NCBI GenBank assembly: GCA_021234155.1
Contig: JAJEKV010000006.1
Span: forward strand, 23,437,568-23,501,567
Direction of reading: 5' to 3'
DNA length: 64,000 bases
Origin: Isoetes taiwanensis
Lineage: Eukaryota > Streptophyta > Lycopodiopsida > Isoetales > Isoetaceae
Shown: piece after piece, positions 10,233 through 22,440 of the stretch
How the letters are laid out: every line of letters begins with the position of its first letter
Position numbering within the stretch: the first letter of the stretch is position 1
Translations under genes and position numbers: made by a program
The notes under the pieces: model-generated
Database searches by the model: none
The model's input: the letters and a program-made list of their open reading frames with translations, nothing else
Told to the model about the DNA's origin: nothing

Positions 10233-11601
10233 GCATTTACCAGGCATATAGAGAGGTGCATCGTTTCAGATTATCAGATTATAATACACGTATCACTTGA
10301 AGGTGCTTAATTTGTCTAGAACAATCTAAGACAATGAACTACGAATATACATCACACATTGTCATGACATTTAGTTATATAAGCAGTTTGTTTGTATGTA
10401 GATTTTGGAATTCTCTGAATCCATGTTCGAAGTGCTTGGTCTGAAAGCATGCTTGGTCGGGTCTAAATATATGCTTGGTTCTAATTTCTTAAAGGAATCC
10501 AACCAATACGAGCATCCCCTATTGCTTTTGTATGTGCTTTCAAGAATCCATTGAGACTTAAGCCTGCTCTATCCAGTGCTTGAAAACTACACAGGTAGGC
10601 AAATGCAAGCTCAAAATTTTCTTTTAGTTGTTCATGCATTTTGATTATGTATTGATTCTCATTATTTGTTACCGTATCTCTATTCGTATCTTGAATTTTT
10701 CAATGTTCTAATCTATTTCCATACACAACACTTTCTGCTCTCTTGGAATTTACTAGGTTGTTTACCATTGACAGATTCAGTATACCATGCGAGGTCAACA
10801 TTGTAAGGACTTGACGAGACTGCCTATTATGTAACTTCAAACTTTAAGATTGTCCATATTGGTGGTAATTAAATGTACAATACAAATACCAGTGACAATT
10901 ATCCTTTCTTCATCTACTCTTCATTTCTCGTTAACTGAGTTTGTCATCTATTCTTTGTGCTTCTATTTTGGCTACTTTATTCTTCTCTCATCTGCATTCC
11001 TGTCATTTTTAGTTCTTTTTTGCATCAAGATTTGCTGCATTCCAAACTGGGTTTTGTTGGACTATTATTCTCGGTCATGAAGAAGTCCATAGCAGCAATA
11101 ACATGTCTGAGCTCTCATGATGCCATAGAAGCATGACTGCCAACTTCCTTTGTGCAACAAGTGGATGATAATGACATAGCACTATGAGGACCAGCCTTTG
11201 TAGTATTTTGTTCCACAAAGACCAAATTTAACAGATGTGGCATATCATTAAGAATCCTTGCAGATTCATGATTTGAAATGTCTATTGCAACTTCACATTG
11301 AACTGTTGTACAGAGATGATTCATAATTCTAGGGGTACTAAAGAAGTAGAAGTGGCAACAGCAGCTCTAGAATCTACTACAGGGCCTGGTGTGCTTGCTA
11401 GCTCAGAACTGTTTCGAACTGTTTCTATTGGAGATGATGTAGCTGGAGGAATTGCAGCAGCCAATGGGATGCTCCAATCGTTGCAGATGCATTAGGAGCT
11501 GCCTTTTCTTCCTTTTCAGCTGGATAGTTCAATGTTAACTGTTCTTCTGCTCCTGCCTAGATCGTGGCTACGTAGCATCCCAATTGTTGGATTTAACAAC
11601 C

Positions 11602-11718
11602 AATTGTGAAGAATCTCATTACTCGACCAGCTGTTATCAAGGAACTACCGCCACTTAGACGTCGTGACTGGTATGATTTCAGAGCAAATAAGAGTATTTT
11701 TCAAGCCTTCCTTATATG
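11602..11718 (+). other. Exon-like segment with LPPLRRRDWYDF
   Basis: About 38 open codons with protein-like composition (VIKELPPLRRRDWYDFRANK) end at TGA. There is no convincing donor or acceptor. Possibly a relic exon; family not recognised. Confidence 0.25.
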
Positions 11719-12342
11719 ATTGGTTATTAGGTTTGCTTTATTGCAAGCAGGGTAAGCAACATTCATCACAGTGTTTTTGGGCATCAGAGTGCTTTTGAAC
11801 ATTGTATCTTCTGTCTCACTATTGATAGTATGGATCTAGGCTTTGGTATATTCTTATAACTTTAGTCAGTATGCAAAACCTTTTTTACGGACACAATATA
11901 TTGATACATGAATGTCTTTTGATATGTTTCGGTGGCAATTAGTTAATCATTGTTCTATGAATTTGGCATGTGTTAAACTGTATATTCTGTGCAGCAGCAT
12001 GAATACCATTATCAAAATGGAAGCCAGAGATAGAACGCTGGCAATGAGCAGTGAGATTTAAGCAATATACAATGGAATTTGAACAAGTAGCTCTCTTATC
12101 TGGTATGGAGCTAACTTACAACAAATTGCTTCAAATTTCTTTGACATTCATGTTAAATCCAAAGCCCTATCATTATTTAGTTAACAGACTTTAATAATCC
12201 AAAATGTCTTGATGCACTAAAATCAATGTCTTTGTTGGACTAGAATTTTGTAGGCTACAAAGCATGGTGTATTATCTGGAAGTTGCATCGACAACCTAAA
12301 TGTCCATATATGGATGTGCAGACATTTTTGTATTTTGGCTTT

Positions 12343-12455
12343 AAATAAATTAATTGGAGAGCCCACTCAAATGTTTGATGGCATTATTGTTCAAGAAGGA
12401 AAATAGGGCATTCCTATATTTTCATCTTCAAATTACTCATCGTGATATCATAATG
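12343..12455 (+). repeat. Dispersed repeat R2, copy 1
   Basis: Shares TAAATTAATTGGAG-GCCCAC-CAAATGTTTG, CATTCC-TAT, TTCCATCTTCAAA and a GATATCAT word with 13862-13958 in the same order. About 75-80% alike by eye, with a short insertion in this copy. Confidence 0.7.
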
Positions 12456-13440
12456 TTGGCCCGATCAGTTTCCGTAGTTTTATAACATAAGATTGTTAGT
12501 GGTTTTTCAATGTATTCGTAGCAAAAATAAGTTCAGTTAGGGCCAGAAGGCGTATTCTGCTGTTAGGGGATGGTCGGATTTGGGATAAGATGGGGCGTGG
12601 GGCTTGCACAGGTGGTAGCTGGGTACCGGTTGGCCAATTGGGCCTGTTGCAGGTGGCGAGGTGAGGCCAATGGTGATCTGCTCCAGCTGCTTCGATTGCT
12701 TGGAAGTGTGTGGCTTGGTTCGGCAGCGCTGGCAATGGGCAATGTTGGAGTTCTTTCTTTGAGGCTCAAGCCCAGATTTGCCATATGAGATGCCAGGTTT
12801 CTTAGGCTGATGGAGCAGGAAAGGAGAAGGAAGCTTTGTATGAAGAGGTCGAAGGGCTTTTGCTCAAGAGTAAATTGCTCTACGCCTTCTCCAGCGTTCA
12901 AGTGGGCAATCTGAGCATTTGTATGCATGTGTGTTTTGGGATGGACTTGGCTTTGCAGATCGCTCAATTTGATATTCAGAGCATAATAGTACAGCAGCAA
13001 AGCCCACGGATTGGCCTAAGTTTTTTAATCTATGCCCACAGCATAAAAATCCCCTGTTTTCTTATGGTTTTTCGTTGAGTACCCAGATTTCCAGTGTACA
13101 GAAGGCTTTGCTCTCAAATTGGGGCTGATCTCCTTCTACGGTCAACAAAATCAAAGCACAGCAGAAGTATTACCACAGTTAATGGCTCCCTTTCCGGCTC
13201 AAACCAGAGAAGGGCGTCTACAATACAACGCCATCATAAGGCATGAGTTTTTGTTCAGATTGCATCCACAATTGCCAGGTACGCCAATGATTCAGACTAG
13301 AAATCTGGTACCGGAAGAAAATTAACTCAAAAATCAAAGGGGTTGTACATCGGAGCCGGATTGAACAGGAAAAACAAATCGAGGCAGACCCAAATTTGAT
13401 TTCTGGTCCGAATCTATTTGTGCGCAGGGCAGATTGATGA
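12456..13440. other. GC-richer stretch, no gene recognised
   Basis: 12540-12780 is GC-rich and gives overlapping ORFs on both strands (up to 145 codons minus, 80 plus). None has a recognised domain, and the mirrored open frames are what GC-rich sequence yields by chance. A short plus ORF at 13119-13325 is also unrecognised. Confidence 0.45.
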
Positions 13441-13448
13441 TTAGTGGC

Positions 13449-13572
13449 GGCGGTTGTTTACTATGACAAATGTTCTTGTTGTGATGAATCAAATGGCGGT
13501 TTTGTGCTAACAAACGGCGGTTGTTTACTATGTCAAATGTTCTTGTTGTGATGAATGAATGGCGGTTTTGCT
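13449..13572 (+). repeat. 2 x 67-bp tandem repeat
   Basis: Copies start at 13449 and 13516, each GGCGGTTGTTTACTATG-CAAATG followed by TTCTTGTTGTGATGAAT and GGCGGTTTTG. They are nearly identical. Confidence 0.85.
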
Positions 13573-13737
13573 TCTGTATAACCATTTGATGCCCACGTTT
13601 GTGATTTAGACAATGGTTTGCGGGCATTTTTGTGTCCCTATTTTATGGGGTCAATTTGACCCCTTGTTGACTGTGCACTGGCGGCCAGGATTCCCGCAGG
13701 CAGCATATTCCCCGGAAGGTGCCGTCATCTAACGGAC

Positions 13738-14081
13738 TGCATAAATTTAAAGCTACTTATGGACATCTCTTTTGAATTTTGTCCTTCCAATATGCATGGC
13801 TTTTTGAAGGTTTGTAATTCAAATATTGCAATGTCCAATCTACAATTCAATGTTTTGTGCTTTGACTTTGCATAAATTAATTGGAGCGCCCACCCAAATG
13901 TTTGCGCATTATATGGCATTCCATATATTTCCATCTTCAAAACGCTCAACAGGATATCATTATATGACAAATAACTACAAAAATTTAAAGCTGCTTATGG
14001 ACATCTCTTTTAAATTTTCTTCTTCCAATGCGCAAGGCTTCTAAAAGGCTTGTGATTCAAATATTGCTATGTCCAGTCTAA
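13738..14081 (+). repeat. Direct repeat pair spaced 239 bp
   Basis: 13738-13842 and 13977-14081 share AAATTTAAAGCT-CTTATGGACATCTCTTTT and the following CTTCCAATRYGCA...TTCAAATATTGC-ATGTCCA. Repeat R2 copy 2 (13862-13958) lies between them, so the duplication may have carried it. Confidence 0.75.
13862..13958 (+). repeat. Dispersed repeat R2, copy 2
   Basis: Counterpart of 12343-12455, colinear, ending at a GATATCATTATATG word. Confidence 0.7.
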
Positions 14082-14621
14082 GGTTTGACATCACCTTTGA
14101 CCTCATTTGCAAGTTACATTATCCGTCTAAAGGCAAATTCCTCGTTCACATAAAGTCCACATGCATTTAAAAATTCCACACTCGAAAAAAACCATTGGAT
14201 AATCTTAATTTAAATGGTACATATCATTGCCACATGTGCCTGTCACGCCATTATATAACATTTTGCAAAAAAGCTAGAGTGTAAAATCAAAACCCCAACT
14301 ACCTAAATATATAGTTCCAAACCAATAATTTTGTAAATAGCTCTACATTTTATCATTGGCCATGTCCCACAGGCCACTCTATGCAAGGTAGATTGTTTGT
14401 GATGTAACAACATCCTCTTTAAATCCAACTGCCAAGCCCAAATTCCACTACATTTTACAAATTGATTGTGCTCTAAGCTAGAACCCAAATGCCATAACAT
14501 TTACAAAGTCATTATGGTTCTTCAGTCCAAAGTTCAATGGAAAATACCTCTTTATAATACAACATGATTGTCTCTATATAGCTTGAAGTAAGCCTGCAAC
14601 CATGACAATTATTTGGTCATA

Positions 14622-14926
14622 TCTATATAGGATATAGGACTATTCTATTCTATTCTATTCTTTTGTTATAGATGTGGTGCCAAACGAATGTCCTTATACT
14701 TGCAATCTATCTATCTATCAATGAAAGTTCACGACACATAGCCAACTCTCTAATAAATACTAGGTAATATCATCTTTATACGACAAGTTTCAACTTCTTT
14801 CAATTTCAATAACAACATATATATTTCAATAATTCATATGTTTAGCATCACCTATTCCATCAATGAAATGCTTCGCATTAACTTATGTTGTATCTATGCC
14901 CGGCAACGCCGGGCACCCATTTTAGT
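14622..14926 (+). mobile_element. Candidate non-autonomous Helitron
   Basis: The right end has a perfect 8-bp-stem hairpin (14897-14904 / 14908-14915, loop AAC, GC-rich), followed after 7-11 nt by TTTTAGT, close to the Helitron CTRR end. The left end candidate is A|TCTATATAGG at 14621-14622, giving the A-T target expected for Helitrons. The interior has a (TATTC)n run. The 3' end is not a perfect CTRR and the 5' boundary is my choice. Confidence 0.45.
14641..14663 (+). repeat. (TATTC)n microsatellite
   Basis: About four and a half uninterrupted 5-bp units inside the candidate Helitron. Confidence 0.9.
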
Positions 14927-15131
14927 TAGTGTTTGAGATTTGTTTGACGACTGACTTGTTTGAGAATTTCAACTATTGCAGACAATTTACTTGAAAAAGT
15001 CCCAAATAAATCGAACCCACGTCCCTACGTGTCTTTTGAAATATTATTGACATGAGGATCGAGGTAAAATACAATTAAATGGTGGTGTGCTTACAATAGA
15101 GGTGCTTCTTACGCAACCTGAGACGTAAAAA

Positions 15132-15162
15132 TTCATCTTATCTTATCTTATCTTATCTTATA
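15132..15162 (+). repeat. (ATCTT)n microsatellite
   Basis: About six 5-bp units following an AT-rich spacer with no gene (14927-15315). Confidence 0.9.
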
Positions 15163-15315
15163 TGCTCGGATTTATTCATTGTAAAAAATGAAGTGTTTGA
15201 CAGAATTGCAAATTGTATTGCATTCTAATTTCTAATATAATTGTAAATTCATTTTCTTATCTTAGAACTAAATTATGAAAATCTGGTAGGCAAGAAAGAT
15301 CGCATCACATTTTTA

Positions 15316-15860
15316 GATGAAGATAAACTTGGTTGTCTTGTTCTTCGGATTGTTGTGAGAAAAAAGGAACATGCTAGCGTCTATAGGTCATTTTTCTAAC
15401 CATTATCCCCATGTCATTTTCATAGTCTTGCTGTTATTTTGACTAATATATCATTAAGATCCAAGAAGTCAAGTTTCATCCAGTGTCAAATATTCATCCA
15501 TAATTAGGGGCTTGAAAGCCATTTTGAGTAACAGGTCACCAAGAAACGAGAAGTCAAGTGTCCTCCAAGACTCGAGTGCTCACTCCATAATTAAGGGCTT
15601 CCAGGTCCTTTTTCTAGTATATAGTTGTAATTTAATTTCTTAACCAATATATTTCTTATGTATTGAAAATAGGCACTTGATTGGCGACAGGGATAAAATC
15701 AAAGCAAAGAATAGACCATCAAAGTGTTTGAGTTCGAAATAATTTTTATAACTTCAAATAATAATCTCACGAAACTTTGAAAGTTGCAGTTTTTCTTTGA
15801 CATTCTTAATTCACCCATCTCAAAAGTCAAGTATTCGTGCTTATGGGAAGGATGAATTAG
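15316..15860 (+). repeat. Dirigent-upstream repeat R3, copy A
   Basis: About 0.5 kb immediately upstream of the dirigent promoter recurs at 17385-17865 and 17948-18408 in the same order: GGTTGTCTTGTTC, AGGTCATTTTT, TCATAGTCTTGCTGTTATTTTGAC, TTCATCCATAATTAGGGGCTTGAA, GAGTGCTCACTCCATAATTA. This copy is the most diverged of the three. Confidence 0.85.
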
Positions 15861-15931
15861 TTTAACAATCATGTTATATAGAACATTCGAAGAACTATCT
15901 TCATTGCTGTATCCTCGCACCCAAGCTCCAT

Positions 15932-15939
15932 CTATAAAA
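15932..15939 (+). promoter_or_regulatory. TATA box of the dirigent gene
   Basis: CTATAAAA lies 37 bp before the ATG at 15976, implying a very short leader. Confidence 0.5.
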
Positions 15940-15975
15940 GATGCACATGGGCTTTACGTATCAGTACATTTAAAG

Positions 15976-16531
15976 ATGAAGGCTTTACTCACATCTGCAT
16001 TGTTTCTCTTGCACTTTGCAAAAGCATATAATGCTCATGGCAAACTCCGGACCACGAGATCTCACATAGCCTTCTATATCCATACCAAACTTTCAAAACC
16101 AAATGAGATCCGCCTCGAAAGTTGTGGCTAGCACAGATGGGGACTATGTCACCACTACTAAGTGGGGAACAATTGGAGTAGGTGACATCTTGCTTACTGC
16201 AAAGCAATCTAACACTTCTAAAGCCATAGGAAGGCTCAAATCCATGATTATAATTGCAGACGTGTACACTAATTTTCCACATGCTCAACAAATTCTCACC
16301 GCCGTGATTGAGACTAAGAAATACAATGGTACATTCTGTATCAATGGCCGAGACGTTGTCTATGGTTATGAGCTTGCTATTGTGGGTGGAACTGGGGACT
16401 TTAGGGGAGTAAAAGGTTGGGCTAACTTCACGCATGTGGAAATTAATTCACCGGATTCTGTGACATTTGTTAATGCTACTCTTGTACATCCATTATATAT
16501 TTTTCTGGTCCATTTAAGAAGCATCATCTAA
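15976..16531 (+). pseudogene. Dirigent-family protein, single frameshift
   Basis: The ATG at 15976 opens a hydrophobic signal peptide (MKALLTSALFLLHFAKA), as in secreted apoplastic dirigent proteins that steer stereoselective phenoxy-radical coupling in lignan/lignin synthesis. The IAFYIH start of the domain follows. Near 16095-16105 the frame shifts by one base. The second frame runs to TAA at 16531 with the family landmarks GTIGVGDILLTA, IGRLKSMIIIADVYTNF, YNGTFCINGRD and AIVGGTGDFRG-KGWA. The final beta-strand region is shorter and more hydrophobic than usual. It is intronless, as typical of the family. The indel may be real or a consensus error. Substrate cannot be inferred. Confidence 0.8.
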
Positions 16532-17384
16532 TCATACACATCGGTGATGATGTTTGTACTTTGAGAATATGATTTTACTTTGTACTAATTTATAAGAATA
16601 ATAAGTATATTGTTTACACATACCTCTTAATCCATATAAATCCATAAAATAAATATGCCTTTAGTTTCTCACACACGTCCTTAAATTCATTATCGGATGA
16701 AGGCAATCAAAATTCTTGAAATAAAGCATTTAACTATTTCAGAACCATTATACGTGTGGTAAGTGAATGTTTCAGTGTTGATAAAACAAGCTACAGCAAA
16801 ATTGTCAAGTGCTTACACAGGTTCATTTGCTCGGATTGTATATGTTTATCTTTACGTTTTGCTATATATTCTAAACGAAACGTTTTGCTATATATTCTAA
16901 ACGAGGTGCACCCTGGACTACTACAGTCGTCGGATTCATTGACCCTATGACCCAGATCGTATGTTGGAGCCCCTGGGCATCTCTCGTTTCGCTTATAGTC
17001 ATTTATGATTGGAGGCGCCTATGATTTTGAAATATGAAATACGATTTTGCCTAAGGTTTTGAGGGAATATCGAACCTCTATACGACTTTGAGTAAGATTT
17101 TGGAATATGAAATAGGGGAGCTCGAACCTCTACCAAAATAATTCAATGTCCTCACTAAAACTACTTTAACCAATATACCCAATGAGCTAATGCAATATTT
17201 TTTATCTTGAGTCTGTATTTTTTTTATATAACAACTTATTCGATTGTTTTAGGGATATATAGTCTATGGTTTCTGGAATTGTTATTTCTACATACATATC
17301 AAATCCCCCTAGAACCCCCTGTTATTTTGCTACATATTGATCCTTATTTTTTTTTACAAAACTTATTAGGCGATAAAATGAAGA
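16532..17384. other. Intergenic downstream of dirigent, no gene
   Basis: AT-rich, with a 2 x 26-bp tandem duplication (16854-16904, core ACGTTTTGCTATATATTCTAA). No gene recognised; ORFs are short and hydrophobic by composition. Confidence 0.5.
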
Positions 17385-17865
17385 TAAAATTGGTTGTCTT
17401 GTTCGTCGGATTTTTGTGAGAAAAAAAAAAGAACACATGCTAACCATCTTTAGGTCATTTTTTTAACCATTATTTCTATGTCATTGTCATAGTCTTGCTG
17501 TTATTTTGACTAACATATTATTAAGATATGAAGCCAAGTTTCATCCAGAGTCAAATATTCATCCATAATTAGGGGCTTGAATGCCATTTTGACTAACAAG
17601 TCACTAAGAAACGAGAAGTCAAATTTTATCTAAGAATCGAGTGCTCACTCCATAATTAAGGGCTTTCAATCTGTTAAGTTTAATTTCATGGGTCCTTTTC
17701 ATATTTGTTTAACTAATATATTTCTTATATATTGAGAATGAGCACCTGATTGGCGATAAGGATAAGACCAAAGCAAAGAACAGGTCGTCAAAGTATTTGA
17801 GTTTGAAATGATTTTCATAACCTCAAAGTCTTGATAATAATCTGCGAACCTCTGAAAGTCGCCAT
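17385..17865 (+). repeat. Dirigent-upstream repeat R3, copy B
   Basis: Nearly identical to copy C (17948-18408) over its length, with a small extra piece (GCCATTTTGACTAACAAGTC region), and clearly homologous to copy A at 15316-15860. Confidence 0.85.
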
Positions 17866-17947
17866 CATTAGATTAAACTGAAACAAAGCCACTAAAAGTA
17901 CGAACTCATTGATTTGGGAAAAAACTGCTAATTTGTGAATTTTAAGC

Positions 17948-18408
17948 GACAGATTTTTGTGAGAAAAAAAAGAACACATGCTAACCATCTTTAGGTCATT
18001 TTTTTAACCATTATTTCTATGTCATTGTCATAGTCTTGCTGTTATTTTGACTAACATGTTATTAAGATATGAAGCCAAGTTTCATCCACAATCAAATATT
18101 CATCCATAATTAGGGGCTTGAATATCTAAGGATCGAGTGCTCACTCCATAATTAAGGGCTTTCAATCTGTTAAGTTTAACTTCATGGGTCCTTTTCATAT
18201 TTGTTTAACTAATATATTTCTTATATATTGAGAATGAGCACCTGATTGGCGATAAGGATAAGACCAAAGCAAAGAATAGCTCGTCAAAGTATTTGAGTTT
18301 GAAATGATTTTCATAACCTCAAAGTCTTGATAATAATCTACGAACCTCTGAAAGTCGCCATCATTAGATTAAACTGAAACAAAGCCACTAAAAGTACGGA
18401 CTCATTGA
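17948..18408 (+). repeat. Dirigent-upstream repeat R3, copy C
   Basis: Tandem partner of copy B, offset about 540-560 bp. It lacks a roughly 50-bp piece after GGGGCTTGAAT. No dirigent coding sequence follows B or C. Confidence 0.85.
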
Positions 18409-18591
18409 TTTGGGAAAAAACTACTAATTTGTGAATTTGATGCGACCTAACAAAACAAATTTTACCCAAGCTAAAAGACAATTTTATTGTTCATCCTCAT
18501 CGTCCTTATCCTCATTAGCAATTATGTCTCTTAGGTAAATTTTAAAGGCCCTAAATATTCTTCTATTCAAATTAATATTGGCTAAACCTTG

Positions 18592-18741
18592 AAAAACAAA
18601 AGTTCATAGATTTGTTTTTGGCGAAACTTGATGAAATAAAGCCCTTTACTTATCTTTCCACTTGGCTAAAATGTAAAATTTGTATGATATAAAAATTCTT
18701 ATGTTGGCAAAAAAAAATTTGTTGGTATCTAAAGTGCAACC
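18592..18741 (+). repeat. Dispersed repeat R1, copy 2
   Basis: Same orientation as 732-882. It ends 24 bp before the left boundary of the copia 3' LTR. Confidence 0.85.
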
Positions 18742-18765
18742 ATTTAACTTCAAACTTTGAGCGCT

Positions 18766-19400
18766 TGTTAGTACATAAATGCTAGAAAACAAAATAGTTT
18801 CTAGATTAAGGCTTAAGTATGCTTGTTGTGGTGGAGCTCTTGAATTGATCAAAGCGCTGTGAAACAATGAGTAGACGATTAGATCAAGTAATCAACTTAA
18901 GATCAAACCACTTAAACAATTCAATTTTGTCTATGGCAGCTAACTTATATCACTCTCGATAGTTATTAAATTCTAACAATGAGTACTGTAGCAATTCAGT
19001 CAAAGCTTAACGAATGCTAATGACTAATATTGCTATAGGTCCAAACACAACTAGGAATGATCATTGTCCTGCAATCGCGATCCTTCTTGATCACACGCAT
19101 GCTGACAAATAAATTCTCATTGTTTTATATGCAGATCCAAACCGACTGGAGTCGGTTCCGACTGCGCCTCATGAGCCATAGAAGCCCAAGTTTTATTTAT
19201 TAAAGCTCCATTCGACCTCTTCACAATAACTATAAATAGCTTATAGTCCAAATTTTACCATTGAATAATGTAAGCCCTTTTTATCCTATGGTCATCCATA
19301 GACCATTGCAGTATCTTGCCCTAAGTATCTCACATTATTCCACCAACAACTCTGTGTGATCTCATTCTCAGGTTTATATCTAACATTAATAATTCTAACA
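18766..19400 (-). repeat. C1 3' LTR
   Basis: 635 bp bounded by TGTTAG (18766-18771) and CTAACA (19395-19400), a matched terminal inverted repeat. A purine tract (minus AATATGAAGGGGAA) abuts the 19400 end, as expected between internal region and 3' LTR of a minus-strand copia. The left boundary is less sure than the right. Confidence 0.6.
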
Positions 19401-19414
19401 TTCCCCTTCATATT
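19401..19414 (-). other. C1 polypurine tract
   Basis: Minus-strand AATATGAAGGGGAA directly precedes TGTTAG of the 3' LTR; plus-strand priming site. Confidence 0.7.
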
Positions 19415-19483
19415 AGATATTCACTGTTTCCTCTGATTTAAACCTTACAGTTCCCTGAAACTTCCTGCAACTTATACTTTCTG

Positions 19484-21900
19484 CTACTTCTTCATCATTG
19501 CTTTAAGTTTGTTTTGAGCATCACCTCCCCAATCTGAAACTGAATATGCAATTAGATCAAGACTAGTATTTGTGAAAGTTAGCACCTTATCTTTTGTGCC
19601 CTTTAAAAATCTGAGAACATATTTTGCAGCATGCCAATGTTGCTTTTCAGGGTTGTTTCCAAATCTACTCAATAGATTTACACTAAATGCTATATCTGGT
19701 CTACTGCAATTTGCCACATACAAAAAGCATCCCACCAGCTCCTTGTATGCGTAATTTTCCATTTCCAATATTTCCTTTTCACTTGTAGGACTTAAATCCA
19801 ATGACAATTTCTGACCTGTGACTAAAGGAGATCTCACACTATTACATTCAATCATTCCAAATTTCTGTAACATACCTTTTCATATTACTTTCTTGGATCA
19901 AATTTATCCTGCCCTCGATCTCTATGCACTTCAATTCCAAGGAATCTTTGCAAGGGACCTAAATCTTTCATTTTGAATCTGTTATTGACTAGGGTTTTGC
20001 ATTGTTTTAAACATTCTAAATCATCGCTCATCATAATATTATCATTCACATATAGTGCAATGATACAAAAATGGCTTTTCTCCCTATAAACATACATATT
20101 ACCATCATTTTGTAGTTTGTTGAATCCTTGCTCCTTAAAAAAACCATCCACGCATTGTCTTGGAAATCGCTTGAGGCCATATACAGCCTTTTTAAGTTTC
20201 CACATCGTATTTTTTTCAGAATAGGGGAAAATGTCTCATCATATTCAATACCTTTCCTTTGTGAGAAGCCTTGTGCAACCAGTCTTGCCTTAAATTTCTG
20301 TTCTCCATCATTCCCAACCTTTAGTTTGTAGAGCCATTTGTTCCCTACTATGTTCCTGTTTTTTGGCTTCTCAACTAGTTCATAAGTTTGTGTCCTTGCA
20401 AAGGATCCATTGCCATTTTCCATTGATCTGAATTATCTGAATTCAGAGCCTGGATGTAATCTTTAAGCACACTAGGTTCTAGAATTGCCATTATATTATT
20501 TATTTCAATGTTGGATCTTTGTAGTCTTTTTGATGTGCCAGTAGGTATTCTTCCATGTTTTTCAAGGTCAATATCATTGAGTCCTTCTCTCAATTTCTGA
20601 ACTTCAGTGCTGTTCTTTCTATTGTCTATTTCCTCAGCCTTGTTTTCCTTATTTTGATTCAACTCATCTCGATTTTCATCAGCCCTGTTTTCCTTATCAT
20701 GGTCTGTCTTTGCTGTCAACTCATATTGATTATTGTGTTTTCCATTTTCCCTTGTATCTGCATTCTCTTTATCATCATCCAAGTATGATTCTGATTGTGT
20801 ACAACTTACATCAGTTTCCTTATGGTCAGTGCTACCAAATAGATCTAGTATGTCATCTATTACCCTCCTGTCCTTGTAAAGTATTGTTTCATTAAATCTC
20901 ACATCTCTACTAACAATAATCTTCTTTTCCTCTGGATTATATATTCTGTACCCCTTTGACATTTCACCATACCTAACCCATAAATCCTTTTATTGCTCTA
21001 TTGTCAGGTTTTTTTCTTACTTCCTTAGGTAAATGTGAGAAAGCCATACAGCCAAAAGCCTTCAAGAATCGTACCTTATATATGACTTGCTCCACAAATT
21101 TTCTGCTATCTGACCATTTAAGCTGGAGGATGGTATTCTATTCCGAATGTAGACAGCTAATCGTACTGCCCCTTCCCATAAGAAGTTTGGTAGACTAGAT
21201 TTTTTCAACGTTGACCTTACAGAGTCAATGTACCTATTCTTCCTTTCAGCCATTCCATTCTGTTATGGAGTGTGGCTACATGTAACTTGCCTTTTAATTC
21301 CTTCCTCCCTACAATATCCCTTGATTATGCATTAACAAACTCACCACCTTGGTTTGACCTTAAACATTTTAATCTTTTGCCTGTGGCTCTTTCTGCTTCT
21401 TCTTCAAAAATTCTGTAGGCCTTAAAAGCCTGATTTTTTGTACTAAGGAAGAAACATTTAGTATGCCTAGAATGATCATCAATAAAAGTGATAATATACC
21501 TTCTACCAAGCTTCTTACATTGATAGGTCCACAAAGGTTAGTGTGTACCAGCTCGAGCAAATCACCAGCCCGTTCATGTCTTCTTTGAAAAGGCAACCTT
21601 GTGCTTTTACCCACCATACATCCATAGCAGACAAAATACTTTCTGCAGCAACTATTAGACCTCTCTTAATCATTTCCTTTAAGTTGTCTATATTTGCATG
21701 GCCTAATCTTTCATGCCAAAGTTTTAGTGTCGGAATTTCCACTTCCAGACAAAGTCTTGTTGTGAAACCCAAACAGATTGCCAACACGTTTAGCAAGGAG
21801 CTTAACTTTATTATTTTCAAATACTTTGCAGCAGTACTTGTCCAATACATGTAAATTAACTATTTTGCCCTCCAAGTCAAACAATTCAAGCATTCCAGAC
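19484..21900 (-). pseudogene. C1 copia pol: GAG-pre-integrase, integrase, RT, RNase H
   Basis: Domains read minus from 21900. GAG-pre-integrase (LWHERLGHANIDNLK, about 21700); integrase core (TFIDDHSRH about 21490; catalytic SDNGGEF-type block decayed to SNQGGEF about 21340); an acidic Asn/Lys-rich linker (20430-20960); RT fingers (ARLVAQGFSQRKGIEYDETFSP about 20270), AVYGLKR-PRQ (about 20180), and the YVDD box changed to YVND (about 20050); then the YLLFLGIE-type block; then RNase H (SDWGGD about 19540). At least four frame changes or stops split it. Changes at the RT and integrase catalytic sites indicate a non-autonomous relic even allowing for consensus indels. Confidence 0.85.
21805..21900 (-). 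repeat. 95-bp direct duplication, left copy
   Basis: Matches 55028-55122 with one substitution and one single-base length difference. These are the copia sequences bordering the 33-kb block on each side. Confidence 0.85.
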
Positions 21901-21917
21901 TAACATGATTGCAAATT

Positions 21918-21943
21918 AAACGGGAGTGTCATCACTCCCGTTT
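21918..21943. repeat. Perfect hairpin, 11-bp arms, 4-nt loop
   Basis: AAACGGGAGTG / CACTCCCGTTT with loop TCAT. It sits 17 bp inside the filler from the copia breakpoint. There is no T-run on either side, so it is not terminator-like. Confidence 0.85.
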
Positions 21944-22254
21944 CAAAGATTCCCTTAAAAAAAACACCAGGATTTAAAAAATGATCATTTTCAAAAGAAG
22001 TTGGGGATTTCAAGAGAAACAAAATATTTTATCGTGCATTTTGGGCTCTTTTGAAGTGATGATCTTGCATTTGTAGAATAGAGCACTTGGAAATGGCAAA
22101 ATTCCAGACATCAATACACCAGGAATATTACTATGAATTCGAGGACATCAAAATAACATAAAAATAAATAAAAAAATTTATTAATTTCTTTCAGTACATC
22201 AAATATGGCATTATTTTATAGCCAGTAGTAAATAATATAGCAAAAACTAACTCA

Positions 22255-22440
22255 GAGGTCTAAATCGAAGTCCTCAGTGTGTGGTTTGCTCGTCTCACCT
22301 TTTTCTATCTCTACAGTTTGCTCCTTTGTCACTGTTTTATCTTTGTTGGTGTCAACAGTCTCTTCAGGAATAGTAGCTAGAGCTACTTCTTTGAGCTCTG
22401 CAAAGGTAGCTTCATCTTCCAGAGAGCTTGTAAAGGAGGT
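22255..22440 (-). CDS. C-terminal fragment, acidic/Lys-rich, unknown
   Basis: A minus-strand frame of about 55-60 codons ends at TGA (about 22258) with an acidic PHTEDFDLDL tail and Lys/Glu/Thr-rich body (EETVDTNKDKTVTKEQTVEIEKGE). Upstream it meets a stop in frame near 22440. It could be a gag or polyprotein tail, but no family recognised. Confidence 0.3.

Larger units (their letters stand above)
9966..12342. other. Long AT-rich non-genic stretch
   Basis: No complete gene. It contains two weak exon-like pieces listed separately, and scattered diverged repeats: 9110-9240 resembles 10930-11060. An ORF of 65 codons at 11298-11495 has no recognisable domain. Confidence 0.5.

Noticed and set aside
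12496-13000. 145-codon minus ORF and overlapping plus ORFs as genes
   Set aside because: No recognisable domain, mirrored open frames in a GC-rich stretch, and no promoter or splice support.
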